From Sulfuritalea sp. (GTDB lineage Bacteria > Pseudomonadota > Gammaproteobacteria > Burkholderiales > Rhodocyclaceae), in assembly GCA_016708585.1 (NCBI GenBank), contig JADJFK010000004.1:124001-188000 (forward strand): a DNA stretch of 64,000 nucleotides, read 5' to 3'. Of this stretch, positions 16,154 to 24,160 are shown piece after piece. Numbering within the stretch: the first letter of the stretch is position 1; each line of letters opens with the position of its first letter. Below the pieces are notes generated by a model. The model worked only from the letters and a program-made list of their open reading frames with translations. It searched no databases and had not been told where the DNA came from. The translations under genes were made by a program, and so were the position numbers.

Positions 16154-17089
16154 ATGAAATTCGCACTCGTGTATCCCGGTCAAGGCTCCCAGTCGCTGGG
16201 CATGATGGCAGGCTACGGCGACTCGCCGGTGATCCGTGCCACCTTCGACGAAGCGTCGGCCGCGCTGGGGCGCGACCTGTGGCAACTGGCATGCGACGGA
16301 CCGGCCGAGGCGCAGAACCAGACGGTCAACACCCAGCCGCTGATGCTGACCGCCGATATCGCCGTTTATCGTTTGTGGCTGGAAAAGGGCGGCGTGCCGC
16401 CCGCGCTGGTGGCCGGCCATAGCCTCGGCGAATACGCCGCGCTGGTGGCTGCCGGCGTGCTGCAATTGAAGGATGCCGTGCCGCTGGTCGAACTGCGTGC
16501 CAAAGCCATGCAGGCCGCGGTACCGGCGGGCGAGGGCGCCATGGCCGCTGTCCTGGGCCTCGATGCCGCCGGCGTGGTGGCCGCCTGTGCCGAGGCGGCG
16601 CAGGGGCAGGTGGTGCAGGCGGTTAACTTCAACGAGCCGAAGCAGACCGTGATCGCCGGCCACAAGGCCGCCGTCGAGCGCGCGGCGGAACTGGTCAAGG
16701 CCAGGGGGGCCAAGCGTGCCCTGATGCTGCCGGTATCGGCGCCTTTCCATTGCGCGCTGATGCAACCGGCCGCCGAGGCGCTCATGGCGCACCTTGCAGG
16801 AGTGACGCTGAGCGCCCCTCGCATCCCGGTGGTCAATAACGTCGATGTCGCGCAACTCGCCGATCCGGAGGCCATCCGTGACGCCCTGGTGCGCCAGGCC
16901 GCCGCGCCGGTGCGCTGGGTCGAGACCATGCAGGCGATGCAGGCTGCCGGCGTGACCCACGTCTTCGAATGTGGTCCGGGCAAGGTCCTGTCGGGACTGG
17001 TCAAGCGCTGCGTGGAGAGTCTTTCCGGCGCGTCGATGCATGACCTTGCCGCGTTAGATGCGGCATGGACGACTGTTCAAGGAGCTTGA
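16154..17089 (+). CDS. fabD: Malonyl-CoA:ACP transacylase
   Basis: FabD loads malonate on ACP. The 311-residue protein starts MKFALVYPGQGSQSLGMM, has the nucleophile Ser90 in VAGHSLGEYAAL, the catalytic His in VSAPFHCALM, and the typical FECGPGKVLSGLVKR near the end. It starts 16 bases after fabH and ends one base before fabG, as expected for a single operon. Confidence 0.96.
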   Translation: MKFALVYPGQGSQSLGMMAGYGDSPVIRATFDEASAALGRDLWQLACDGPAEAQNQTVNTQPLMLTADIAVYRLWLEKGGVPPALVAGHSLGEYAALVAAGVLQLKDAVPLVELRAKAMQAAVPAGEGAMAAVLGLDAAGVVAACAEAAQGQVVQAVNFNEPKQTVIAGHKAAVERAAELVKARGAKRALMLPVSAPFHCALMQPAAEALMAHLAGVTLSAPRIPVVNNVDVAQLADPEAIRDALVRQAAAPVRWVETMQAMQAAGVTHVFECGPGKVLSGLVKRCVESLSGASMHDLAALDAAWTTVQGA

Positions 17090-17090
17090 T

Positions 17091-17837
17091 ATGACGGATT
17101 TGAAGGGACAGATTGCCCTGGTGACCGGCGCCTCGCGCGGCCTCGGCCGCGCCATCGCGCTGGAACTCGGCGCACAGCGCGCCACCGTGGTCGGTACCGC
17201 CACCTCGGCGGCCGGTGCCGCCGACATCCAGCAGGCGCTGGATGCGGCAGGCATTGCCGGCTGGGGGGCCATGGTGAATGTCACCGAGGCCGCAGCCTGC
17301 GAAGCGCTGATCGGTGAAATAGAGAAGAAATTCGGTGCGGTGTCGGTGCTGGTCAATAACGCCGGCATCACCCGCGACAACCTCGCCATGCGCATGAAGG
17401 ACGACGAATGGGATCAGGTCATCGAGACCAATCTCAAGGCGGTGTTCCGCCTGTCCAGGCTGGTCATGCGCGGCATGATGAAGGCCCGCTTCGGCCGCAT
17501 CATCAACATCACGTCCGTGGTCGGCGAGGCCGGCAATCCGGGCCAGGCCAACTACGCCGCGGCCAAGGCCGGCGTCGCCGGCATGAGCCGGGCGCTGGCG
17601 CAGGAACTTGGCAGCCGCAACATCACGGTGAATTGCGTGGCGCCGGGCTTCATCGATACCGACATGACCCGCGCCCTGCCGGATGCGCAGCGCGATGCCC
17701 TGCTCGGCAAGATCCCGCTGGGGCGCCTCGGGCAGCCGGACGAGATCGCCGCGACCGTGGCCTTCCTGGCATCGAAGAGCGCGGGATACATCACCGGTAC
17801 CACGCTGAACGTCAATGGCGGCATGTACATGGCTTGA
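17091..17837 (+). CDS. fabG: 3-oxoacyl-ACP reductase
   Basis: FabG is the NADPH-dependent ketoreductase of fatty-acid elongation. The 248-residue SDR protein has the Rossmann motif VTGASRGLGRAIA, VLVNNAGITRDNL, the catalytic Ser (NITSVVGEAG) and the YAAAKAG Tyr/Lys pair, and the FabG-type end TGTTLNVNGGMYMA. The start at 17091 is preceded by AAGGAGCTTGAT. It directly follows fabD. Confidence 0.96.
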   Translation: MTDLKGQIALVTGASRGLGRAIALELGAQRATVVGTATSAAGAADIQQALDAAGIAGWGAMVNVTEAAACEALIGEIEKKFGAVSVLVNNAGITRDNLAMRMKDDEWDQVIETNLKAVFRLSRLVMRGMMKARFGRIINITSVVGEAGNPGQANYAAAKAGVAGMSRALAQELGSRNITVNCVAPGFIDTDMTRALPDAQRDALLGKIPLGRLGQPDEIAATVAFLASKSAGYITGTTLNVNGGMYMA

Positions 17838-17872
17838 CCGGATATCAAACCCGCGAGGGAGTCCGGGGTTTT

Positions 17873-17881
17873 TGCTAAAAT
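17873..17881 (+). promoter_or_regulatory. Candidate extended -10 promoter for acpP
   Basis: TGCTAAAAT lies 46 bases before the acpP ATG and has the TG-N-TAAAAT form also seen before the DUF47 gene. A short AAACCC/GGGTTT stem with five T just upstream (about 17848-17873) could end part of the fabG transcript. Confidence 0.45.
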
Positions 17882-17926
17882 ACACAGCTTTTCACCACCC
17901 GAACATTTCAGGGAAGGAGTTTCAAG

Positions 17927-18167
17927 ATGGAGAACATCGAACAACGCGTCAAGAAGATCGTCGCCGAGCAACTGGGCGTCAATGAGGGCGACATCAAGAA
18001 CGAGTCTAACTTCGTGGACGATCTGGGTGCCGACTCGCTCGATACGGTCGAACTGGTGATGGCGCTGGAGGAAGAGTTCGAGTGCGAGATTCCCGACGAG
18101 GATGCCGGAGAAGATCACCACCGTGCAGCAGGCGATCGACTACGTCAACGCCAACGTCAAGAAGTAG
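17927..18167 (+). CDS. acpP: Acyl carrier protein, with one-base frameshift
   Basis: ACP carries growing acyl chains on a phosphopantetheine at Ser37 (GADSLDTVEL). The first 59 codons are a textbook ACP (MENIEQRVKKIVAEQLGV through EFECEIPDEDA). Then one extra G near 18106-18107 shifts the frame into nonsense. Removing it restores EKITTVQQAIDYVNANVKK and the TAG at 18165, giving exactly 79 residues. The interval is 241 bases, one more than 80 codons. Since acpP is essential, I think this is a sequencing or assembly error rather than a true mutation. A strong GGAAGGAG precedes the ATG. Confidence 0.93.
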
Positions 18168-18194
18168 CATTTTCCGGTCAAGCAGGGGTTCATC

Positions 18195-19430
18195 GTGTCG
18201 CGACGCCGTGTGGTGGTGACCGGGCTGGGGGTGGTTTCCCCGGTCGGGAATACGGTAGCCGAAGCCTGGGAAAACCTCACGGCCGGCAGGAGCGGCATCG
18301 GCCGCATCACCCGCTTCGATCCGGCCGCCTTCAAGGCGCAGATCGCGGGCGAAGTGAAGAACTTCGACGTCACCGCCTACCTGTCGGCCAAGGAAGCGCG
18401 GCGCATGGATACCTTCATCCATTACGGCATGGCGGCGGGAATCCAGGCCTTGCGCGATGCGGGGCTCGACGGCCCGCAGGCCGATGCCGAGCGCATCGGC
18501 GTGAACATCGGTTCCGGCATCGGCGGCCTGCCGATGATCGAGGATACGCACAACGACTTCCTCGCCGGCGGCCCGCGGAAGATCTCGCCCTTCTTCATAC
18601 CGGGCACGATCAGCAACATGATTTCTGGCAACTTCTCGATCATGTTCGGTCTCAAGGGCCCCAACATTGCCGTGGTCACGGCCTGCACCACCGGCTTGCA
18701 CGCCATCGGTCTGTCGGCGCGCATGATCGAGTACGGTGATGCCGACGTGATGGTCTGCGGCGGTGCGGAAGCGACCATTTCACCGCTGTCGATCGGCGGC
18801 TTCGCTTCGGCCCAGGCCTTGTCCACCCGCAACGATGATCCGGCGACCGCCTCCCGACCCTGGGACAAGGACCGCGACGGGTTCGTCATGGGTGAAGGCG
18901 CCGGCGTCATGGTGATCGAGGAATTCGAGCACGCCAGGGCGCGCGGGGCGAAGATCTATGCCGAGCTTTCCGGCTTCGGCATGAGCGGCGACGCCTTCCA
19001 CATGACGGCGCCGGATACCGACGGTCCGCGCCGCAGCATGGTCAACGCGCTGAAGAATGCCGGCGTCAATGCCGACCAGGTCAACTACGTCAATGCCCAC
19101 GGTACCTCGACGCCGCTGGGCGACAAGAATGAAACCGAGGCGATCAAGCTGGCCCTCGGCCTCGACGCGGCAAAAAAGACCGTGGTGAATTCCACCAAGT
19201 CGATGACCGGCCACCTGCTGGGTGGCGCCGGCGGCCTGGAATCGGTATTCACCGTGCTCGCCGTGCATCACCAGGTTTCGCCGCCGACCATCAACATCTT
19301 CAACCAGGATCCGGAGTGCGACCTGGACTACTGCGCCAACACGGCGCGGTCGATGAAGATCGACGTTGCGCTGAAGAACAATTTCGGCTTCGGCGGCACC
19401 AACGGATCGCTGGTTTTCCGCCGCATCTGA
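18195..19430 (+). CDS. fabF: Beta-ketoacyl-ACP synthase II
   Basis: FabF elongates acyl-ACP and is the enzyme for temperature control of chain saturation. The 411-residue protein begins at a GTG (SRRRVVVTGLGVVSPVG), has the active-site Cys164 in VVTACTTGLHAIG, and the two catalytic histidines in NAHGTSTPLGD and STKSMTGHLLGGAGG. The end LKNNFGFGGTNGSLVF is typical. It follows acpP by 27 bases, the usual pairing. Confidence 0.96.
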   Translation: MSRRRVVVTGLGVVSPVGNTVAEAWENLTAGRSGIGRITRFDPAAFKAQIAGEVKNFDVTAYLSAKEARRMDTFIHYGMAAGIQALRDAGLDGPQADAERIGVNIGSGIGGLPMIEDTHNDFLAGGPRKISPFFIPGTISNMISGNFSIMFGLKGPNIAVVTACTTGLHAIGLSARMIEYGDADVMVCGGAEATISPLSIGGFASAQALSTRNDDPATASRPWDKDRDGFVMGEGAGVMVIEEFEHARARGAKIYAELSGFGMSGDAFHMTAPDTDGPRRSMVNALKNAGVNADQVNYVNAHGTSTPLGDKNETEAIKLALGLDAAKKTVVNSTKSMTGHLLGGAGGLESVFTVLAVHHQVSPPTINIFNQDPECDLDYCANTARSMKIDVALKNNFGFGGTNGSLVFRRI

Positions 19431-19442
19431 TCCAGCCTGGCG

Positions 19443-19865
19443 ATGAAGCCGGTCGCCTCCCTTTCGTTCGTCCTCAAGCCTTCGCGGCGATTGCTGCTGA
19501 TCCAGTCGCTGGCCCACCTGGTAGCGGCCGGCGCGGTGCTCGCCGCCAACCTCCCGGCGTGGCTGGCGGCGGTTCTGCTGCTGCTGACCGGTGCTTCGCT
19601 GGCGCGCATGCGCCGTCCGCCTGCGGTCGCTTCCCTGGCGCTGCGCGGCGACGGCAGCATTGAAATAGTCGGCGCTGACGGCACGGCGAGCGAAGCGGTG
19701 GTGCATCCCCATACCCTGGTTCTGTCCTTCCTGGTGGTGCTGCTGTACCGTTGCCAGGGTCGTTTGCGCGCCTTGACCCTGCTCGGCGACAGTCTTGCCG
19801 AGGAAGATTTCCGCCAGTTGCGCTTGTGGTTGCGCTGGCGCCCCACAGTGCCCCACCCGGCCTGA
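19443..19865 (+). CDS. YgfX/CptA-like small membrane protein
   Basis: A 140-residue protein with two adjacent membrane segments (residues about 18-55) followed by a small soluble domain ending LAEEDFRQLRLWLRWRP, which is how YgfX (CptA-type) proteins end. YgfX was described in E. coli as an inhibitor of cytoskeletal proteins; that role is not shown here. It follows fabF by 12 bases and is probably co-transcribed. A degenerate copy of the dispersed repeat (19664-19690) encodes IVGADGTASE within it. Confidence 0.6.
   Translation: MKPVASLSFVLKPSRRLLLIQSLAHLVAAGAVLAANLPAWLAAVLLLLTGASLARMRRPPAVASLALRGDGSIEIVGADGTASEAVVHPHTLVLSFLVVLLYRCQGRLRALTLLGDSLAEEDFRQLRLWLRWRPTVPHPA
19664..19690 (+). repeat. 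Dispersed repeat, weak copy inside ygfX-like gene
   Basis: AATAGTCGGCGCTGACGG keeps the AGTCGGCGCT core; the tail is GCACGGCGA instead of GATACGGCGA. It is read in sense as VGADGTA, the same frame as the KVGAGDT copies. Confidence 0.45.
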
Positions 19866-19877
19866 AACGACGCCCTG

Positions 19878-21470
19878 TCAGGGTTGGCGCGGGTGCAGCA
19901 CCGTTTCCAGCGCGCGCGGCAGGGTATCCGGATAATCGCGGCTGAAATGCAGTCCGCGGCTCTCATGCCGGCGCTGCGCGCTTTTCACGATCAGGTGGGC
20001 GGTCAGCACCAGGTTGCGCAACTCGATCAGGTCGTTGCCGACCCGATAGTTGGCGTAGTACTCGTCGATTTCCCGCTCCAGCAGGCGGATGCGGTGCAGC
20101 GCGCGTTCCAGGCGCTTGTTGGTGCGCACGATGCCGACGTAATCCCACATGAAGCGGCGTAACTCCGCCCAGTTGTGGGAGATGACGATTTCCTCGTCGG
20201 CGTCGCGCACGCGACTTTCGTCCCATTGCGGCAGATGGGGCAGGGGATCGACCGGCGCCGCCAGGATGTCCTCGGCCGCCGCGGCGGAAAACACCAGGCA
20301 TTCGAGCAGCGAGTTCGACGCCAGGCGATTGGCGCCATGCAGGCCGGTGAAGGCGGTTTCGCCCACCGCATACAGTCCCGCGAGGTCGGTGCGCGCCGCC
20401 AGATCGGTGACCACGCCACCGCAGGTGTAATGGGCGGCGGGCACCACGGGAATCGGCTCCCGTGTGATGTCGATGCCCAGCTGCAGGCAGCGGGCATGGA
20501 TGGTCGGAAAGTGGTCCTTGAGGAATTCCGGCGACTTGTGCGTCATGTCGAGGAACACGCAGTCGAGGCCGTGGCGTTTCATCTCGAAGTCGATGGCGCG
20601 GGCCACGATGTCACGCGGTGCCAGTTCCGCGCGGCTGTCGTGGTCGGGCATGAAGCGCGTGCCGTCGGGCAGGCGCAGCAGGCCTCCCTCGCCGCGCAGG
20701 GCCTCCGAAATCAGGAAGGACTTGGCGTGCGGATGGTAGAGGCAGGTCGGGTGGAACTGGATGAACTCCATGTTGGCCACGCGGCAACCGGCGCGCCATG
20801 CGATCGCCACGCCGTCGCCGGTGGCCGTATCGGGGTTGGTGGTGTAGAGATACACCTTGCCGGCGCCGCCGGTAGCCACTGCCGTGTGGCTGGCGCCCAG
20901 CGTCAGCACGCGGTCGCGGGCGATGTCCAGCACATAGGCGCCAAGGCAGCGGTTGCGCGGCAGGCCGAGTTTGGCCGCGGTGATCAGGTCGACCGCAATG
21001 TGCCGTTCGAGGACGGTGATGTTGGGATGCATCCGCACCTGTTCGGTCAGCGTCTGCTGCACCGCGGTGCCGGTGGCATCGGCGGCGTGAATGATCCGGC
21101 GCTGGCCATGGCCGCCTTCGCGCGTCAGATGGAAGCCGAGGGCCGAATCGTCCGGCGTGAACGGAACCCCGCGCGCGATCAGCCATTCGATGGCCGCGCG
21201 ACCGTGCTCGACGACGAAGCGCGTCGCGGCCGGGTCGCACAGTCCGGCGCCGGCAATGAGTGTGTCGTCGCAATGGGCATCGACCGAATCTGCCGGGTCG
21301 AGTACTGCGGCGATCCCGCCCTGCGCCCAGGCCGAGGCCGAGTCCGCCAGCGTTTTTTTGGTCACCAGCGCCACCCGGCGGCTGCCGGCAAGCCGCAAAG
21401 CCAGGGACTGGCCGGCCAGGCCGCTGCCGATGACGAGGACGTCGAAATGCTGGATGGCGGCCGGATTCAT
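19878..21470 (-). CDS. nadB: L-aspartate oxidase
   Basis: NadB oxidises L-aspartate to iminoaspartate, the first step of NAD synthesis. The 530-residue flavoprotein starts with the FAD motif FDVLVIGSGLAGQSLALRLA, and has SASAWAQGGIAAVLDPADS, HLTREGGHGQRRIIHAADATG, GEAxFTGLHGANRLASNSLLE and a C-terminal helical domain with two arginine-rich helices. It is convergent with the ygfX-like gene and divergent from rpoE. nadA and nadC are not in the window. Confidence 0.95.
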   Translation of the reverse strand: MNPAAIQHFDVLVIGSGLAGQSLALRLAGSRRVALVTKKTLADSASAWAQGGIAAVLDPADSVDAHCDDTLIAGAGLCDPAATRFVVEHGRAAIEWLIARGVPFTPDDSALGFHLTREGGHGQRRIIHAADATGTAVQQTLTEQVRMHPNITVLERHIAVDLITAAKLGLPRNRCLGAYVLDIARDRVLTLGASHTAVATGGAGKVYLYTTNPDTATGDGVAIAWRAGCRVANMEFIQFHPTCLYHPHAKSFLISEALRGEGGLLRLPDGTRFMPDHDSRAELAPRDIVARAIDFEMKRHGLDCVFLDMTHKSPEFLKDHFPTIHARCLQLGIDITREPIPVVPAAHYTCGGVVTDLAARTDLAGLYAVGETAFTGLHGANRLASNSLLECLVFSAAAAEDILAAPVDPLPHLPQWDESRVRDADEEIVISHNWAELRRFMWDYVGIVRTNKRLERALHRIRLLEREIDEYYANYRVGNDLIELRNLVLTAHLIVKSAQRRHESRGLHFSRDYPDTLPRALETVLHPRQP

Positions 21471-21500
21471 GGGGCGGGACTATATCACCGCCGCCGGGAT

Positions 21501-21527
21501 GGAACTATTTGCACGGGCTTCGGTCAC
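21501..21527 (+). promoter_or_regulatory. Candidate sigma-E autoregulatory promoter of rpoE
   Basis: GGAACT (21501-21506) and TCAC (21524-21527), 17 bases apart, resemble the -35 GGAACTT and -10 TCnAA of sigma-E promoters. It lies in the 183-base gap before rpoE, where autoregulation is usual. The -10 half is imperfect. A separate TATACT at 21589-21594 could be a sigma-70 -10. Confidence 0.4.
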
Positions 21528-21653
21528 TGTCGGCAATGGTTGCCGTAGCGGATTCACAGTGGTTAAAAATGCGGGCGGAGTGGCTTGTTATACTCGCTTG
21601 CGGCCAAATTCTGGCTGCACATTTTCAACGGGCGGGAATAGACAGCAAACTCC

Positions 21654-22253
21654 ATGGGAGATCGCGAAGCAGACCGGATATTGGTCGAGCGGGTGCAGTC
21701 GGGCGACAAGCAGGCATTCGGCCTGCTGGTCTCCAAGTACCAGCGCAAGCTCGGGCGTCTGATTTCGCGCATGGTGCGTGATTCGGCCGAGGTGGAGGAT
21801 ATCGTTCAGGACAGTTTCATCCGTGCCTACCGGGCCCTGCCGGGCTTTCGCAATGACAGCGCCTTTTACACATGGCTCTACCGGATCGGTGTCAATACCG
21901 CCAAGAACTGGCTGATCACCCACGGCCGGCGGGCTTCGGCGACCACCGGGGTCGATAGCGAGGAAGCGGAGGGCTACGATGATGCCGATTTGCTGCGCGA
22001 CAACGATACGCCGGAGCGCCTGTTGATGACCCGGCAGATCGGCGAGACGGTGAACGCGGCGATGGAGGCCCTGCCGGAGGATTTGCGCACGGCGATCATG
22101 CTGCGTGAAATTGACGGACTGTCGTACGAGGAAATTTCGCAGGTCATGGACTGCCCGATCGGAACCGTCCGCTCGCGGATCTTCCGGGCACGCGACGCGA
22201 TTTCGGAACGATTGAGGCCACTGCTCGATGCGGCCCCGGACAAGAGGTGGTGA
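21654..22253 (+). CDS. rpoE: RNA polymerase sigma-E factor
   Basis: A 199-residue ECF sigma factor of the RpoE/AlgU type that directs the envelope-stress response. Region 2 is seen as LLVSKYQRKLGRLISRMV, then DSAEVEDIVQDSFIRAYRAL and FYTWLYRIGVNTAKNWL; region 4 as LPEDLRTAIMLREIDGLSYEEISQVMDCPIGTVRSRIFRAR. It heads the operon rpoE-rseA-rseB-rseC-mucD. The ATG at 21654 gives the normal N-terminus (GDREADRILVERVQSGD). Confidence 0.96.
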   Translation: MGDREADRILVERVQSGDKQAFGLLVSKYQRKLGRLISRMVRDSAEVEDIVQDSFIRAYRALPGFRNDSAFYTWLYRIGVNTAKNWLITHGRRASATTGVDSEEAEGYDDADLLRDNDTPERLLMTRQIGETVNAAMEALPEDLRTAIMLREIDGLSYEEISQVMDCPIGTVRSRIFRARDAISERLRPLLDAAPDKRW

Positions 22254-22257
22254 CGAC

Positions 22258-22761
22258 ATGAAGACACGGATTTCTGCCCTGATGGATGGCGAACTGGAGC
22301 GGCACGAGGTCGTCGAAACGCTGCAGGCCCTGCGCAGAATTGAGGAATTGCGCAGCGAATGGCGCGATGGCCACCTGATCGGCGCCGCATTGCGCGGCGA
22401 ACGCGGGCTCGACCTCGATGTCACGGCGCGCGTCATGTCGGCACTGGACATGGAACCCACGGTGATGGCACCCGCCCCCCGGCGCGCGCCGGTGTGGCAG
22501 CGGCCGCTGCTGGCACTGGCCGCTTCGGCGGCAGGCGTTGCGGTCGTCGCCTGGCTGGCGTTGACTCCCGATGGCAGCCTTCCGCCCACGGCGGCGGGCG
22601 GGTTGGCCGTCGCCAGGCCGGGGCCGGTGGTGGCCCAGGCGCAATCGACGCCGCGGCTCCAGGAGTACCTCGTGGCGCACCAGGCACATTCCCCGGGCGG
22701 CGTCATCGGTGGCGCCGCACGCAACATCCGCACCGTGGCGGCCAACGGCGACGGCCGGTGA
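22258..22761 (+). CDS. rseA: Anti-sigma-E factor RseA
   Basis: A 167-residue single-pass inner-membrane anti-sigma factor that holds RpoE inactive until it is proteolysed. The cytoplasmic sigma-binding N-terminus reads MKTRISALMDGELERHEV, typical of RseA/MucA; one membrane segment (about residues 83-103, LLALAASAAGVAVVAWLAL) separates it from a periplasmic tail. The start at 22258 is four bases after the rpoE stop. Its stop overlaps the rseB start by one base. Confidence 0.9.
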   Translation: MKTRISALMDGELERHEVVETLQALRRIEELRSEWRDGHLIGAALRGERGLDLDVTARVMSALDMEPTVMAPAPRRAPVWQRPLLALAASAAGVAVVAWLALTPDGSLPPTAAGGLAVARPGPVVAQAQSTPRLQEYLVAHQAHSPGGVIGGAARNIRTVAANGDGR

Positions 22762-23717
22762 TGCGCGTGCGCGTTTCCCTGCTGCTGCTGTCAGCGATTC
22801 TGCTGGCACCCGGCGCCGTCCTCGCCGACGAGGGTCTGGCGCTGCTGCAACGCATCGCGCAGGGTTCGCGACAATTGACCTACAGCGGCGTTTTTGTCTA
22901 TCGCAGCGGAGACCGGGTGGACACCTCGCGCATCGCGCATGCGGTCAGCGACGGCGTGGAAATCGAACGTATCGAAGCCCTCGACGGCAGTCCGCGCGAG
23001 GTCGTGCGCATCGGCAGCGAAGTCAAGTGCTTTCTCCCGGAAGAGAAGCTTCTGATCATCGAGAGCCGCTCGAACCAGCGTGGTTTTCCGAGCCTGCTGC
23101 CCGCCGGTCTGGGCGGTTTGCCGGAACATTACGTGATCCAGGGCGGCCCCACGGGTCGGGTTGCCGGCGTGAATAGTCGCGCCGTCCTGCTCAAGCCGCG
23201 CGACGAATGGCGCTACGGGCACGAGTTCTGGATGGACACCGCAAGCGGCTTGCTGCTCAAGGCGACTCTCCTTGGCACAGCAGGTGAAGCGCTGGAATCG
23301 TTTGCCTTCACCCATGTCAGGATCGGCGGACCGCCGGATCATGGTGCCCTGAAACCCGGCTTCGATCGCGAGACGGTGCGCGTACAAAACGTGCGTACCA
23401 CGGAAATGCGGTCGGACGACATGGGCTGGACCTTCCGCACGCAGTTGCCCGGATTTCGCAAGGTGTCCAGCATGAAGCGGCAAGCAGGCGAGGCGATTGC
23501 CGAGAGCCTGCACGTGGTGTTTTCGGATGGGCTGGCCTCCATTTCGGTTTTCATCGAGCCGGGCGAGGTCGCCGGAGAGCGGGACACCACGGCTACCCTC
23601 GGTCCGGTCAATGTCTTTCGGCGCCAGGTAGACGCGCACCGTGTCGTCGTCATGGGCGAAGTGCCGGCGATCGCCGTCAGGCGTCTTGGCGAAGGCGTCG
23701 AGCGGAGGCGAAAATGA
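22761..23717 (+). CDS. rseB: Sigma-E regulatory protein RseB (MucB)
   Basis: A 318-residue periplasmic protein with a signal peptide (about 22 residues, ending AVLADE) that binds RseA and protects it from cleavage until envelope stress. Family features: TYSGVFVYRSGDRVDTSRIAH, REVVRIGSEVKCFLPEEKLLIIE, and the C-terminal DGLASISVFIEP with VVVMGEVPAIAVRRLGEGV. It overlaps rseA by one base and rseC by four, so the three Rse proteins are made together. Confidence 0.93.
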   Translation: MRVRVSLLLLSAILLAPGAVLADEGLALLQRIAQGSRQLTYSGVFVYRSGDRVDTSRIAHAVSDGVEIERIEALDGSPREVVRIGSEVKCFLPEEKLLIIESRSNQRGFPSLLPAGLGGLPEHYVIQGGPTGRVAGVNSRAVLLKPRDEWRYGHEFWMDTASGLLLKATLLGTAGEALESFAFTHVRIGGPPDHGALKPGFDRETVRVQNVRTTEMRSDDMGWTFRTQLPGFRKVSSMKRQAGEAIAESLHVVFSDGLASISVFIEPGEVAGERDTTATLGPVNVFRRQVDAHRVVVMGEVPAIAVRRLGEGVERRRK

Positions 23718-24160
23718 GCCGGTGCGAGGCGAGGGTGGTGGCCGCCGAAGGTCGCGAGGTCTGGGTTGAAGTCCCCGGGCGTGCCCCTATTTGTGGCAGC
23801 TGTGCGACCGCGGATGCCTGCCAGACGGGCCTGCTCGGCATGGAGGCCGGACCGCGCCGCTACCGCCTGGAAAACCGCATAGGAGCCCGTGTCGGCGATC
23901 GCGTGCAACTGACCGTGGCCGATGGCACGGTGTGGCGCGCCTCGCTGCTGTCGTATGTGCTGCCCCTGCTGCTGGCGATCGGCGGCGCGGCCATCGGGCA
24001 GTTTGCCGCAGGCGATGCCGGTGCCTTGCTGGGAACGCTGGCCGGCCTTGGTTGTGGCCTGGTGCTGTTGCGACGCAACGAGATTCGCGCGCGCAGTGAC
24101 GCCAGCCTGTTTTCGATGCAGATCGAATCTCTGAAAATACGCATCAAGGAGCAATCATGA
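23714..24160 (+). CDS. rseC: RseC/MucC-type membrane protein
   Basis: A 148-residue RseC-family protein with an N-terminal four-cysteine motif (CGSCATADACQTG, plus Cys4) and two membrane segments. Relatives modulate sigma-E activity or the reducing system for SoxR. The ATG overlaps the rseB stop (ATGA), and its own stop overlaps the mucD start in the same way. Confidence 0.9.
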   Translation: MSRCEARVVAAEGREVWVEVPGRAPICGSCATADACQTGLLGMEAGPRRYRLENRIGARVGDRVQLTVADGTVWRASLLSYVLPLLLAIGGAAIGQFAAGDAGALLGTLAGLGCGLVLLRRNEIRARSDASLFSMQIESLKIRIKEQS

